A stretch of DNA of 64,000 bases from Myxococcota bacterium. GTDB lineage: Bacteria; Myxococcota_A; UBA9160; SMWR01. The notes beneath the pieces are model-generated. The model was not told the origin of the DNA and ran no database searches. It saw only the letters and a list, made by a program, of their open reading frames with translations. A program made the translations under genes and the position numbers. How positions within the stretch are numbered: position 1 is the stretch's first letter; the number at the start of each line of letters is the position of its first letter. Location: positions 1 to 64,000 of the forward strand of contig JBCCEW010000010.1 of NCBI GenBank assembly GCA_039030075.1. Reading direction: 5' to 3'. Positions 16,291 through 24,333 of the stretch are shown piece by piece.

Positions 16291-17249
16291 CGCGTGGCTC
16301 CTTCGCGCGCCTGTTCGAGCGCCCGCACCACTTTTCGCGGTGTCGTGATCGGATCGAGCTCGAGCTTCGGATTGGCCGCGAGCGCCCGGCGCAGGCTCGT
16401 CACTGCCGCGCCCTGGCGCCCGAGCGCGAGCTCGGCGGTGGCCACCAGCACTTCGGTGTCGGCCAGGAGCTTGCGCGCGTTGGCGCCGCCGTCCGCGCTC
16501 AGCTGTTCGCGCACACTGACGGCGCGGTCGATCGCTGCCTGGAAGCGTGCCCCGCGCACATCGCTACGAATGGCGGCGACGTCCTCGGCGGTCGAGCCGC
16601 TGGCGGCCGGCGGGCTCGGCGGCGTCGGCGCGGGCTTCGGCTTGGGCGCGGCCGCGCGCGGTGCGGGCGGTCTCTGGGGTGTGGGCTTCGGAGGCGTCGG
16701 CTTCGGAGTGGCGCGCTGCGGAGTCGGTGCCGGTGCGGCACGCGGCGGTGCGGGCCGCGGCGAAGGCGCTCGCGTCGTCGTGGTCGGGCGCGGCGCGCTC
16801 GCCGTTGGCCGCGGCGAAGAGGCGCCACCGGCGCGCACGATCTCGACCCCGAGCGGCGCGTCGAGTGCCCACGCATCGCCGGCCCGGTCGAACTCGAGCG
16901 GTGCCCAGCTCAGTGCCGGACGATGCACCCGCACGGGCGGCGTGCGCATCAGCCCGGCCACGGCCGCGTCGTTCGACGGGTCCATACAGAGCAGGCGCCG
17001 CCAGAGCTGGCGCGCGCGCATCGGGTCGCTCTCTTCGAAGCGACGCGCCACCTGGGCCAGCTCCTGGGTACGCAGGTTCGCCCAGGTCGCCCGGAGCGAA
17101 TCGGGGTCGGCCACGGTCGGAAGTGGCTGGGGCTCACCCGGCCAGGGTTCACAGGCTTCGGTCTGCGCTGCGACGGGGGTCGTCATCACGACGCACCCCG
17201 CCAACGCGAGACCCGGAAACCACCGTCGTCTCTGCTGCTTGTGTCGCAT
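16287..17249 (-). CDS. Pro-rich exported protein with TPR-like ends
   Basis: 320 residues. A signal peptide (WFPGLALAGCVVMTTPVAAQ) is followed by a helical part (ANLRTQELAQVARRFEE, RARQLWRRLLCMDPSNDAAV, TPR-like), about 90 residues rich in Pro/Ala/Thr/Lys, and a C-terminal helical repeat (VATAELALGRQGAAVTSLRR, ALAANPKLELDP). The central segment could span the cell wall. Starts 22 bases after the merR stop, so it may be transcribed from the pheST-ihfA-merR unit. Function unknown. Confidence 0.65.
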   Translation of the reverse strand: MRHKQQRRRWFPGLALAGCVVMTTPVAAQTEACEPWPGEPQPLPTVADPDSLRATWANLRTQELAQVARRFEESDPMRARQLWRRLLCMDPSNDAAVAGLMRTPPVRVHRPALSWAPLEFDRAGDAWALDAPLGVEIVRAGGASSPRPTASAPRPTTTTRAPSPRPAPPRAAPAPTPQRATPKPTPPKPTPQRPPAPRAAAPKPKPAPTPPSPPAASGSTAEDVAAIRSDVRGARFQAAIDRAVSVREQLSADGGANARKLLADTEVLVATAELALGRQGAAVTSLRRALAANPKLELDPITTPRKVVRALEQAREGATR

Positions 17250-17270
17250 TTTGGGAAACCGCTGGAAGGG

Positions 17271-17672
17271 CTAGAGCGAAGCCCGAATCTGAGCCAGCTC
17301 TTCGCGGATCTTCCGGTAGCGCGCCCGGTGGTCCGTCTCGAAGGGCAGCCCGCCGCTCTCGAGCGCATTGCCGACGCCCATCTCGCGAAGCTTCTTGCGG
17401 GCCCCGGCGATCGTGTAGCGCTGGCCGTAGAGCAGCTTCTTCACGAGCAGGATCATGTCGATGTCGCGCCGCCGGTAGAGTCGCTGCTTCGAGCGCGACT
17501 TCTGGGGCGCCATCCAACGGAACTCGGATTCCCAGTACCGCAACACGTACGGCTTCACGCCGGTGATGCGACTGACCTCGCCGATGCGGTAGTAGCGCTT
17601 CTCGGGAATCTCGGGCGTCGCTTCGTCGAGCTCTTCGCCGCCGACCTCGTCCCGCGCGTTCGTCTCTTCCAT
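17271..17672 (-). CDS. MerR-family transcriptional regulator
   Basis: 133 residues from the ATG at 17672. YYRIGEVSRITGVKPYVLRYWESEF is the helix-turn-helix, YRRRDIDMILLVKKLLYGQRYTI the wing and second helix. No effector-binding domain or metal-site cysteines follow, only a helical end, so it binds DNA as a small dimer. MerR genes at this place, after ihfA, are widespread in deltaproteobacteria and Myxococcota, but target genes are not established. An upstream extension to 17864 is Arg-rich and not credible as protein. Confidence 0.85.
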   Translation of the reverse strand: MEETNARDEVGGEELDEATPEIPEKRYYRIGEVSRITGVKPYVLRYWESEFRWMAPQKSRSKQRLYRRRDIDMILLVKKLLYGQRYTIAGARKKLREMGVGNALESGGLPFETDHRARYRKIREELAQIRASL

Positions 17673-17890
17673 CCTGCACCCCCCGTGGTCGATGGACGAC
17701 CGCCTCAGCCTCTCAATGCGGTGGCGCGCGCGATCGTCACGATCACGACACACCGTGGCGGTCGGTGACGTCCCGACAGTAGAGCGCCTGCGCCCCCGAC
17801 GCGATGCGCTTTCCCACCTTCGCTGGCCGCCGTCGGCCGGTGGGTTCCCTGCGTGTCCAGCCATCTCCGACCCTGCGCCGGAGCGTGGTG

Positions 17891-18229
17891 CTAGACCGGA
17901 CCGTCCCCTTCGCTACCCGAGTCGGTCGCCGGCGAACCCCCTTCGGTTACAGGGACTTCGTTCAGCAGGTTCTTCAGAACGAGGCTCGGTTTGAAGGTGA
18001 GGACCTTGCGGGCCTCGAGCAGGATCTCTTGTCCGGTCTGTGGGTTGCGACCCTTGCGCGAGTTCTTGTCGCGCACGACGAAGTTGCCGAAGCCCGAGAT
18101 CTTGACCTTTTCCCCGTCGGCCAAGGTCTCTTTGATGGCCTCGAATACCTTCTCCACGAGCTCCGCCGACTCCTTCTTCGAGAAGCCCACCTGCTCGTAG
18201 ATCTGTTCGACGATGTCGGCCTTCGTCAC
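17891..18229 (-). CDS. ihfA: integration host factor alpha subunit
   Basis: 112 residues; HU/IHF-family DNA-bending protein that works with IHF-beta in recombination, transcription and replication. MTKADIVEQIYEQVGFSKKE starts the dimerisation helices; VKISGFGNFVVRDKNSRKGRNPQTG is the arm that enters the minor groove, with the conserved Pro at its tip, and FKPSLVLKNLLN ends the fold. An acidic 15-residue tail (GGSPATDSGSEGDG) is extra. It lies 31 bases downstream of pheT, as in E. coli. Confidence 0.95.
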   Translation of the reverse strand: MTKADIVEQIYEQVGFSKKESAELVEKVFEAIKETLADGEKVKISGFGNFVVRDKNSRKGRNPQTGQEILLEARKVLTFKPSLVLKNLLNEVPVTEGGSPATDSGSEGDGPV

Positions 18230-18260
18230 GGCCCTTCCCTCCTGGCTCCGGGACTCGGCG

Positions 18261-20684
18261 CTACCTCAACTCGGCTCCGAACCGGCGGTCCAGCGCCTTC
18301 ACCATGCGATCGGTGTGGCGCGTGACCTCCGCGTCGGTCAGCGTGCGGTCGGCTCGCTGAAAGACCAAGCGAAAAGCAACACTTACGCGACCTTCGGGTA
18401 CGCCCCGACCTTCGTATCGATCGAAGATCGTGACGGACACGAGATCCGGACCTCCGATCTTCCGGATCTCTTGCTGCAGCTCCCCCGCCGGTTGCGCTCG
18501 ATCGACGAGCACGGCGAGATCGCGTTGCACCGAAGGCTCCCTGGATACCTCCCGAAACTGAAATTCTCTTGTCTTTACGGTCAGTAGCGCGCTGAGGTTC
18601 AGCTCGAATATCGCGCAGCGCTCTTCGATCTCGAACGCAGCCGCCACTGCCGGATGAAGCTCTCCGACGCACCCGACCGATTTCTTGCCCACACGCAGCT
18701 CGGCCGAGGCTCCGGGATGCAGGTAGGAAGGACCCCCCTCGCCTCGCAACGATGCCACATAACCCAGCCCAGACAAAGCCTTTTCCGCGATTCCCTTGGC
18801 CTGGAAGAAGGCTGGCGCCGGGGCGCCGCTCCAGAGGCCCTGGTGGACGTCCTCGGTGAGGACGCCCGCCGCCCAGAGCGTCTCCTGAGGCAGCCCCGCC
18901 TCGCCTGCATCCGACGCGGCGCCCGCTTTGGGGCGAAAAACCCGCGCCACCTCGAAGAGCCCGATCTGGGCGACCTGGCGCGAGGCGTTCTGGCGGACCA
19001 GCCGGAGGAGCGAGGGCAGCAGCGTGGTCCGCAGCAGCGGGTCCTGCTCCTGGATGGGGTTCGCGAGCCGCAGGGCGTGGAGCAGCGGGTCGTCGTCGCC
19101 GTCGGCCAGGGCCGCGAGGTCGGCGGGATTGGTGAAGGGGAAATTGGCCACCTCGACGAGGCCGGCGGCGGCCAGCTGGTCGCGGGCGTGCTCGGCGATC
19201 TGGTGGGTAGGCGGCACGCGAGCGGCGGCCAGCTCGGCCACGGGCATCGTGGTGGGGATCTGGTCGTAGCCGTGCATCCGGGCGACCTCTTCGGTGAGGT
19301 CCTGGTGCACCTGCAAATCGTTGCGGTGGCTCGGGATGCGGCACACCAGCGCGTCGTCGCCCGACGTCGTGGGCTCCACTTCCACCCTCTGGAGGAGCCG
19401 CGCCATCCTGTCGCGATCGAGGTCGAGCCCCAGCAGGCGATTCGCCTGGGGCACGCGCAGGGTCACTTCGTCGACGAAGGGCGCCGCATCGCCCTGGGCT
19501 TCGACGCGTCCGGGCGCGACGGTCCCGCCGGCCAGCTCCTGGATCCAGCGCGCGGCTCGGTCGGCCGCGCGGGCCACGCCCATGCGATCGACGCCGCGCT
19601 CGAAGCGGTAGGACGCCTCACTGTGGATGCCGTGGCGGCGCGCCGAAAGCCGCACCGACACGGGGTCGAAGTGGGCGCTCTCGATCAACAGATCGGTGGT
19701 GCCCTCCCCGACTTCCGTCGCGGCACCGCCCATCACGCCGGCCAGCGCGATGGGTCGCGAGGCGTCCGCGATCACCAGGTCGCGGGGGTCGAGCTTGCGC
19801 TCCTGCCCATCGAGCGTCTCGAGGGTCTCGCCCGCTTCGGCGGCGCGCACCCGGACCTCGCCGCCCCCGAGCTTCGCGAGGTCGAAGGCGTGGAGCGGTT
19901 GACCGAACTCGAGGAGGACCGCGTTCGTGACGTCGACGATGTTGTTGATCGCGCGAATCCCCGACGCCTCGAGGCGCGCCTGGAGTTCCGGCGGCGACGG
20001 GCCGACCCGCACGCCCCGCACGATCCTGGCGACGTAGTGGAAGCAGCCGCTCGGCGCGTCGATCCGCAGCTGGATCGCGTCGGAAGCCGGCGCGCCGTCT
20101 TCGTGCGGATCGATCGGGGGCAGCGTCAGCGCGTCTCCGAAGAGCGCCCGCACTTCGCGCGCGATGCCCAGCAGCGACGCCGTGTCGCCCCGGTTCGGGG
20201 TGATCCCCACTTCGAGGATGCGCTCGCCGGTCGAGACGGCGCTCGCGATCGGCGCCCCGATCTCGGCCGCTTCGGGCAGCACCCAGATGCCCTCGTGGGA
20301 TTGCCCGAGACCGAGCTCGCGCTCGGAGCAGATCATCCCCTCGGACGCGACACCGCGGAGCTTCGACTTCTTGATCTTCGTCCCGTCGGGCAGCCGCGTG
20401 CCCGGCAGCGCCACCGCCACCTTCTGGTCGGCGGCCACGTTCGGCGCGCCGCACACGATCGCGCGCAGGGTGCCATCGCCGACGTCCACCGAGCACACCG
20501 AGAGCCGCTCGGCGTTCGGGTGGGCCTCGCGCGCTTCCACGCGCCCGACGACGACGCCCGAGAGATCCGGTCCGGTGTCCTCGACGAAGGCATCCTCGAA
20601 GCCGCTCATATTGAGCTTGTCTTCGAGCGTCTTGTCGTCGGGCAGATCGACGAACTCGGAGAGCCACGACAGGGGCAGCCGCAT
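18261..20684 (-). CDS. pheT: phenylalanyl-tRNA synthetase beta subunit
   Basis: 807 residues, normal length. Forms the alpha2-beta2 enzyme charging tRNA-Phe. In order: N-terminal OB-fold tRNA-binding domain (VGRVEAREAHPNAERLSVC), B1/B5 core, B3/B4 editing domain (KLDPRDLVIADASRPIALAG, YRFERGVDR), and the C-terminal ferredoxin-like anticodon-binding domain (REVSREPSVQRDLAVLVD, to RRFGAELR). Follows pheS with a 17-base gap, in the same operon as infC, rpmI and rplT. Confidence 0.97.
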   Translation of the reverse strand: MRLPLSWLSEFVDLPDDKTLEDKLNMSGFEDAFVEDTGPDLSGVVVGRVEAREAHPNAERLSVCSVDVGDGTLRAIVCGAPNVAADQKVAVALPGTRLPDGTKIKKSKLRGVASEGMICSERELGLGQSHEGIWVLPEAAEIGAPIASAVSTGERILEVGITPNRGDTASLLGIAREVRALFGDALTLPPIDPHEDGAPASDAIQLRIDAPSGCFHYVARIVRGVRVGPSPPELQARLEASGIRAINNIVDVTNAVLLEFGQPLHAFDLAKLGGGEVRVRAAEAGETLETLDGQERKLDPRDLVIADASRPIALAGVMGGAATEVGEGTTDLLIESAHFDPVSVRLSARRHGIHSEASYRFERGVDRMGVARAADRAARWIQELAGGTVAPGRVEAQGDAAPFVDEVTLRVPQANRLLGLDLDRDRMARLLQRVEVEPTTSGDDALVCRIPSHRNDLQVHQDLTEEVARMHGYDQIPTTMPVAELAAARVPPTHQIAEHARDQLAAAGLVEVANFPFTNPADLAALADGDDDPLLHALRLANPIQEQDPLLRTTLLPSLLRLVRQNASRQVAQIGLFEVARVFRPKAGAASDAGEAGLPQETLWAAGVLTEDVHQGLWSGAPAPAFFQAKGIAEKALSGLGYVASLRGEGGPSYLHPGASAELRVGKKSVGCVGELHPAVAAAFEIEERCAIFELNLSALLTVKTREFQFREVSREPSVQRDLAVLVDRAQPAGELQQEIRKIGGPDLVSVTIFDRYEGRGVPEGRVSVAFRLVFQRADRTLTDAEVTRHTDRMVKALDRRFGAELR

Positions 20685-20701
20685 CTATCGGGCCTCCGCC
20701 G

Positions 20702-21724
20702 TCACAGCTGACCCAACACGCGCAGGTCACCCTCGAAGAGGTGGCGCAGGTGGGGAATGTTGAAGCGGCGCATCGCCGTGCGGTCGATGCCCATGCCGAA
20801 GGCGAAGCCCTGGTAGCGCTCCGAGTCGATCTCGCAGCGCTCGAGCACCTTCGGGTGGATCATTCCGCAGCCGCCCCACTCGATCCAACCGGTATACGAG
20901 CAGACCTTGCACCCCTTGCCACCGCAAAGGGGGCAGGAGTAGTCGAGCTCGGCCGAGGGTTCGGTGAAGGGGAAGTTGTTGGCGCGGAAGCGCAGGTCGA
21001 CGCCGTCTCCGAAGAGGTGTCGGCCGAACGCGAGCAGCACGCCCTTCAGGTTGCCGAAGGTGACCTTGTCGTCGACCAGGAAGCCCTCGATCTGGTGGAA
21101 CATCGGGCTGTGGCGCGGCGAGAGGTCGTGGCGATACACGCGCCCGGTCGCGATGAAACGGAACGGCGGCGTGCGCCCGGTCATCGCGCGGATCTGCACG
21201 TTCGAAGTGTGGGTGCGCAGGACGTGACCACTCTCGAGGTAGAAGGTGTCCTGCATGTCCCGCGCCGGGTGGTCCGGCGGGATGTTGAGCGCCTCGAAGT
21301 TGTTCCAGTCGGTCTCGACCTCGGGGCCCTCTTCCAGCGAGAACCCGAGCGAGGTGAAGAAACCGACCATCTCCCGGGTCACCTGGGTGATCGGGTGGAG
21401 CGCACCGGCGCTCGGGCCGGCGCCCGGCAGGGTCACGTCGAGGCGGTGGTCCGAGAGGGCCTGGGCGGTGGCATCGCTCTCGAGCGTGCGCTTCCGATCG
21501 GAGACCCAGTCTTCGATGGTGTGCTTCGCCTGGTTCGCTTCGGCCCCGACCCGCGCGCGTTCTTCGGGCGCGAGCCCACCGATGCTCTTCAAGAGCGCCG
21601 AGACCGAGCCCTTGCGGCCGAGGAAGCGCGCTCGCACCTCGGTCAGGGCCTGGGCCGTATCCGCGCTCGCCACGGCGTCGCGGGCCTCGGCGAGCAGCGC
21701 GTCGAGGTCGACACTCGCCGACAC
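20702..21724 (-). CDS. pheS: phenylalanyl-tRNA synthetase alpha subunit
   Basis: 340 residues from the GTG at 21724, chosen because it sits nine bases after rplT and the sequence then matches the N-terminal coiled coil (SVDLDALLAEARDAVASADT). The class II catalytic domain follows, with HPITQVTREMVGFFTSLGF, the substrate motif VLRTHTSNVQIRAM (motif 2), FHQIEGFLVD and GMGIDRTAMRRF (motif 3). A Cys4 group (YSCPLCGGKGCKVC) forms a zinc-type knuckle seen in some bacterial PheS. Partner of pheT directly downstream. Confidence 0.97.
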   Translation of the reverse strand: MSASVDLDALLAEARDAVASADTAQALTEVRARFLGRKGSVSALLKSIGGLAPEERARVGAEANQAKHTIEDWVSDRKRTLESDATAQALSDHRLDVTLPGAGPSAGALHPITQVTREMVGFFTSLGFSLEEGPEVETDWNNFEALNIPPDHPARDMQDTFYLESGHVLRTHTSNVQIRAMTGRTPPFRFIATGRVYRHDLSPRHSPMFHQIEGFLVDDKVTFGNLKGVLLAFGRHLFGDGVDLRFRANNFPFTEPSAELDYSCPLCGGKGCKVCSYTGWIEWGGCGMIHPKVLERCEIDSERYQGFAFGMGIDRTAMRRFNIPHLRHLFEGDLRVLGQL

Positions 21725-21732
21725 GGTTGCGC

Positions 21733-22089
21733 CTAAGCCGCCTGGGACTTCGCCAATGCCGCCAGCTCGCCAAAGGCCTTCGGGTCGGAGACCGCGAGCT
21801 CTGCCAGGATCTTGCGATCCACCTCGACGCCAGCCTGCTTCAGGCCGTGGATCAGTCGGCTGTAGGACGTGCCGTGCTCGCGGGCCGCGGCGTTGATGCG
21901 CGCGATCCACAGGCCGCGGAACTGGCGCTTCTTCTGCTTGCGATCGCGGTAGGCGTACTTCCAGCCCTTCTCGACGGCCTCGCGCGCGGTCTTCAGCAGA
22001 CCGTGGCGGGTGCCGTAGTAGCCCTTGGCTTCCTTGAGGATGCGGTTGCGTCGCTTGCGAGCGGCGACGCCGCGTTTCACGCGCGGCAT
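21733..22089 (-). CDS. rplT: 50S ribosomal protein L20
   Basis: 118 residues, full length, with [20 protein letters not shown] and the conserved [19 protein letters not shown]. Binds 23S rRNA early in assembly and, in several bacteria, represses its own operon through an infC-rpmI leader structure. I did not model such a structure here. In the infC-rpmI-rplT-pheST operon. Confidence 0.98.
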   Translation of the reverse strand: MPRVKRGVAARKRRNRILKEAKGYYGTRHGLLKTAREAVEKGWKYAYRDRKQKKRQFRGLWIARINAAAREHGTSYSRLIHGLKQAGVEVDRKILAELAVSDPKAFGELAALAKSQAA

Positions 22090-22129
22090 GGCGTTCTCCT
22101 GTCGTTCGGGGGCAGCGCCTGGGCGCGCG

Positions 22130-22327
22130 CTAGAGGTTCGGAAGCATCTGCTTCAGACGCTTCTCGTCGACCGTCGCCACGAGAGCCGACTGGCGGAGCC
22201 GTCGCTTCCGCTTCGCCGACTTCTTGGTGAGGATGTGCTGCTTGTTGTTCTTTGAGCGCACGATCTTGCCGGTGCCGGTCTTCTTGAACCGCTTCGCGGC
22301 GCCTCGGTGCGTCTTCATCTTGGGCAT
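22130..22327 (-). CDS. rpmI: 50S ribosomal protein L35
   Basis: 65 residues: [20 protein letters not shown], then [16 protein letters not shown], the expected short basic protein. Located between infC and rplT as usual; the intergenic gap to infC is 10 bases. Confidence 0.98.
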   Translation of the reverse strand: MPKMKTHRGAAKRFKKTGTGKIVRSKNNKQHILTKKSAKRKRRLRQSALVATVDEKRLKQMLPNL

Positions 22328-22337
22328 GACGCCCTCC

Positions 22338-22949
22338 TTAGGTGCGAGCTTCCTCGCTGGGGGTCTCGGGGGTGTCGGTCTTCCCCGACTCCTCCGCGGC
22401 TTTCTTCTCCGCTTCCACCGCCTCGCGATTGGGCACGAGGATCATCGAGAGGAAGCGTCCTTCCATCCGCGGCGGGTTTTCGACGGCTGCGAGCGGCCCC
22501 AGGAGTTCGACGACCTTGTCGAGCTGCTTGCGGCCGATGTCGCGGTGCACCATCTCCCGTCCGCGATACATCACTGTCACTTTGACCTTGTCACCGTCCA
22601 TCAGGAAGCGCCGGGCGTTCTTGAGCTTGAAGTCGAGGTCGTGTTGGTCCGTGCGCGGGCGCAGCTTCACCTCCTTGAGGCTGGCCGCATGTCCCTTGCT
22701 CTTGTTGGCCTTCTTCTTCTGCTCGTACTTGTAACGCCCATAGTCCATGATCCGGCACACCGGCGGCCGTGACCCCGGGGCCACCTCCACCAGGTCGAGT
22801 CCCACGTCTTCGGCACGGGCGATGGCGTCTTCGGGAGTCATCACTCCCAACTGTTCGCCGTCGTCCCCAATGACGCGGATCTCCGCGGCTCGAATCATTT
22901 CGTTGATGCGCGGTCCGTCGTTCTTGGCGTTCCTTCTGAACTCAGCGAT
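22338..22949 (-). CDS. infC: translation initiation factor IF-3, apparent AUC start
   Basis: Keeps 30S subunits free and checks start-codon/initiator pairing. The N-domain starts at [21 protein letters not shown], the linker and C-domain include [15 protein letters not shown] and [23 protein letters not shown], and the end is a Glu-rich tail. No ATG, GTG or TTG fits the family start; the nearest ATG (23069) would add 40 unlikely residues. An ATC at 22947-22949 lies seven bases after GGAGGGA, giving an N-terminus (I/M)[15 protein letters not shown] of the usual length (203 residues). IF-3 genes start at AUU in E. coli and AUC in Myxococcus xanthus (dsg), which lets IF-3 limit its own translation; the same control is inferred. 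Confidence 0.9.
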   Translation of the reverse strand: MAEFRRNAKNDGPRINEMIRAAEIRVIGDDGEQLGVMTPEDAIARAEDVGLDLVEVAPGSRPPVCRIMDYGRYKYEQKKKANKSKGHAASLKEVKLRPRTDQHDLDFKLKNARRFLMDGDKVKVTVMYRGREMVHRDIGRKQLDKVVELLGPLAAVENPPRMEGRFLSMILVPNREAVEAEKKAAEESGKTDTPETPSEEART

Positions 22950-22956
22950 TCCTCGG

Positions 22957-22963
22957 TCCCTCC
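22957..22963 (-). promoter_or_regulatory. ribosome binding site supporting the AUC start of infC
   Basis: GGAGGGA on the minus strand, seven bases before the ATC at 22949. It is the best Shine-Dalgarno match in the region between 22900 and 23069 and decides the choice of this rare start codon. Confidence 0.75.
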
Positions 22964-23203
22964 GCGGAGCGACGCGAGAGGCGCCCTCCTCGATCGAGTT
23001 GGACGCTTTCGGGCAAACCCTTGCCCGACGCGTAGCTTCGAGCGCGCAAGGCCCGAACCCGCGCACCACACCGCTGGCGTGCCTCCTCGCGGAGGCGCGT
23101 GCTGCTCATGAATGCGGGTGGTGCAGTTGATTCATGTTTCTCGTTCGACGTGTGGCCCCGCACCGCTCGAGCGTCCCGGCTCCCGGTCCGCACTCGTGCG
23201 ATG

Positions 23204-23278
23204 TGGTAGGCACGGGCGGGATTGAACCGCCGACCCCCACCGTGTCAAGGTGGTGCTCTCCCACTGAGCTACGTGCCT
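23204..23278 (-). tRNA. tRNA-Val (anticodon GAC)
   Basis: Acceptor AGGCACG pairs with CGTGCCT, discriminator A and encoded CCA; D-arm GCTC...GAGC; anticodon arm CCACC-TTGACAC-GGTGG with GAC at 34-36; T-arm GGCGG-TTCAATC-CCGCC. 75 nt. It lies upstream of infC on the same strand. Confidence 0.95.
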
Positions 23279-23393
23279 ATACGCGACCGACCCCCGCGAC
23301 ACCACGAGCCACGCACGAGGCGCGGCTCGGTTTCGCGAAGACCATCCCGCCCGGCTGCCCGCAGATGCGCGGCCCCGTGCTAAGGACGCGAAA

Positions 23394-23422
23394 TCAATAC
23401 CGATTTCGGCAATGCGTGTCAA
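23394..23422 (-). promoter_or_regulatory. sigma-70-type promoter for tRNA-Val
   Basis: On the minus strand, TTGACA (complement of 23417-23422), a 17-base spacer and TATTGA (complement of 23394-23399). A perfect -35 and a 5/6-type -10 at ideal spacing, about 115 bases before the tRNA 5' end. It overlaps the stop of the preceding gene. It may also feed infC. Confidence 0.75.
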
Positions 23423-24333
23423 TCGGTCTCGAGCACGTCGTCGAAGTCGCCCGCCGCAGGCCCCAGGGCCTCGTCGAAGGCCGCCGGACCGGCCCCCTCG
23501 GCGTCGGCCTCGGCGGGATCCAGCTCGGCGGGCGCCAGCACCACCGGGGGCCGCCACTCGACCAGCAGGGTCGCCCGGTCCTCTTCCAGCTCCACCGGGA
23601 CGAGCTTCAGACCCTCGGGGGCGGTCCGCTCGAGCTCGGCCAACAGGTCGCGCGGGCTGCGGTCGGCATCCACCCGCAGGACCGCTCGGGAGACGGTGAA
23701 TTCGACCGGGACGACGGCCTCGACCCCGCCCCGCTCGGCCAGGCTGCGGCGCAGCACGGCCAGGGGCGCGTAGTCGTGGAGGTCCTCCACCACGAGAGTC
23801 CAGGCGCGCTCGGCATCCGGTGACCCCGCGGCCAGCAGGCCCAGGGCGCCGAGCCGGTCCCGGATCGAGGAGACGTCCACGAAGACGGCGGCGAGCACCA
23901 CGTACTCGAACTCGACATCCGGGGTCTTCGAGAACATCGCCGGCCGGCGGCCGCGGTCCTCGAGAATGCTGAAGCGGGTCGCATAGACGAAGGGGTCCCC
24001 GCCGAGGCGCTCGGCCAGCCATTCGTCCGGGGTGGGCTCGGGCGGGGGCTCGGTGCCCGGCACCTCGGGCGGCTCGGGCTCCGGCGGCAGGAAGTCGGCG
24101 GGCAGCAGACTCTTCGCCGTGCGCAGCACGGCCGCACCGATCGCCGCTTCGAGGGCCGCATCGCGCGGGATCCCGTCCGGCTCGCTGCCGTCCTCGGCCA
24201 GCACGATCGGCGCGACGCCGACCGACTCTTCCCGGCGCTCCTCGGCGGCCGCCGCGAAGCCCATAGAAACCACGAGCACCAGGGCCACGCCCCAGTGCGC
24301 CACGCGGGCTCCCCGAAAGAGGCGCTCGCTCAT
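23419..24333 (-). CDS. exported protein of unknown function, coupled to dnaE
   Basis: 304 residues from the ATG at 24333, which overlaps the dnaE stop in an ATGA. A signal peptide (RVAHWGVALVLVVSMGFAAAAE) is followed by acidic, Glu/Pro/Val-rich sequence: a mid part FVYATRFSILEDRGRRP, then FEYVVLAAVFVDVSSIRDRLG and LVVEDLHDYAPLAVLRRSLA, TLLVEWRP, and an acidic Ala-rich end. The strand-helix pattern is reminiscent of repeated small ferredoxin-like modules. No known family or catalytic residue is recognised. Why an exported protein is coupled to the replicative polymerase is unclear. Confidence 0.7.
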   Translation of the reverse strand: MSERLFRGARVAHWGVALVLVVSMGFAAAAEERREESVGVAPIVLAEDGSEPDGIPRDAALEAAIGAAVLRTAKSLLPADFLPPEPEPPEVPGTEPPPEPTPDEWLAERLGGDPFVYATRFSILEDRGRRPAMFSKTPDVEFEYVVLAAVFVDVSSIRDRLGALGLLAAGSPDAERAWTLVVEDLHDYAPLAVLRRSLAERGGVEAVVPVEFTVSRAVLRVDADRSPRDLLAELERTAPEGLKLVPVELEEDRATLLVEWRPPVVLAPAELDPAEADAEGAGPAAFDEALGPAAGDFDDVLETD

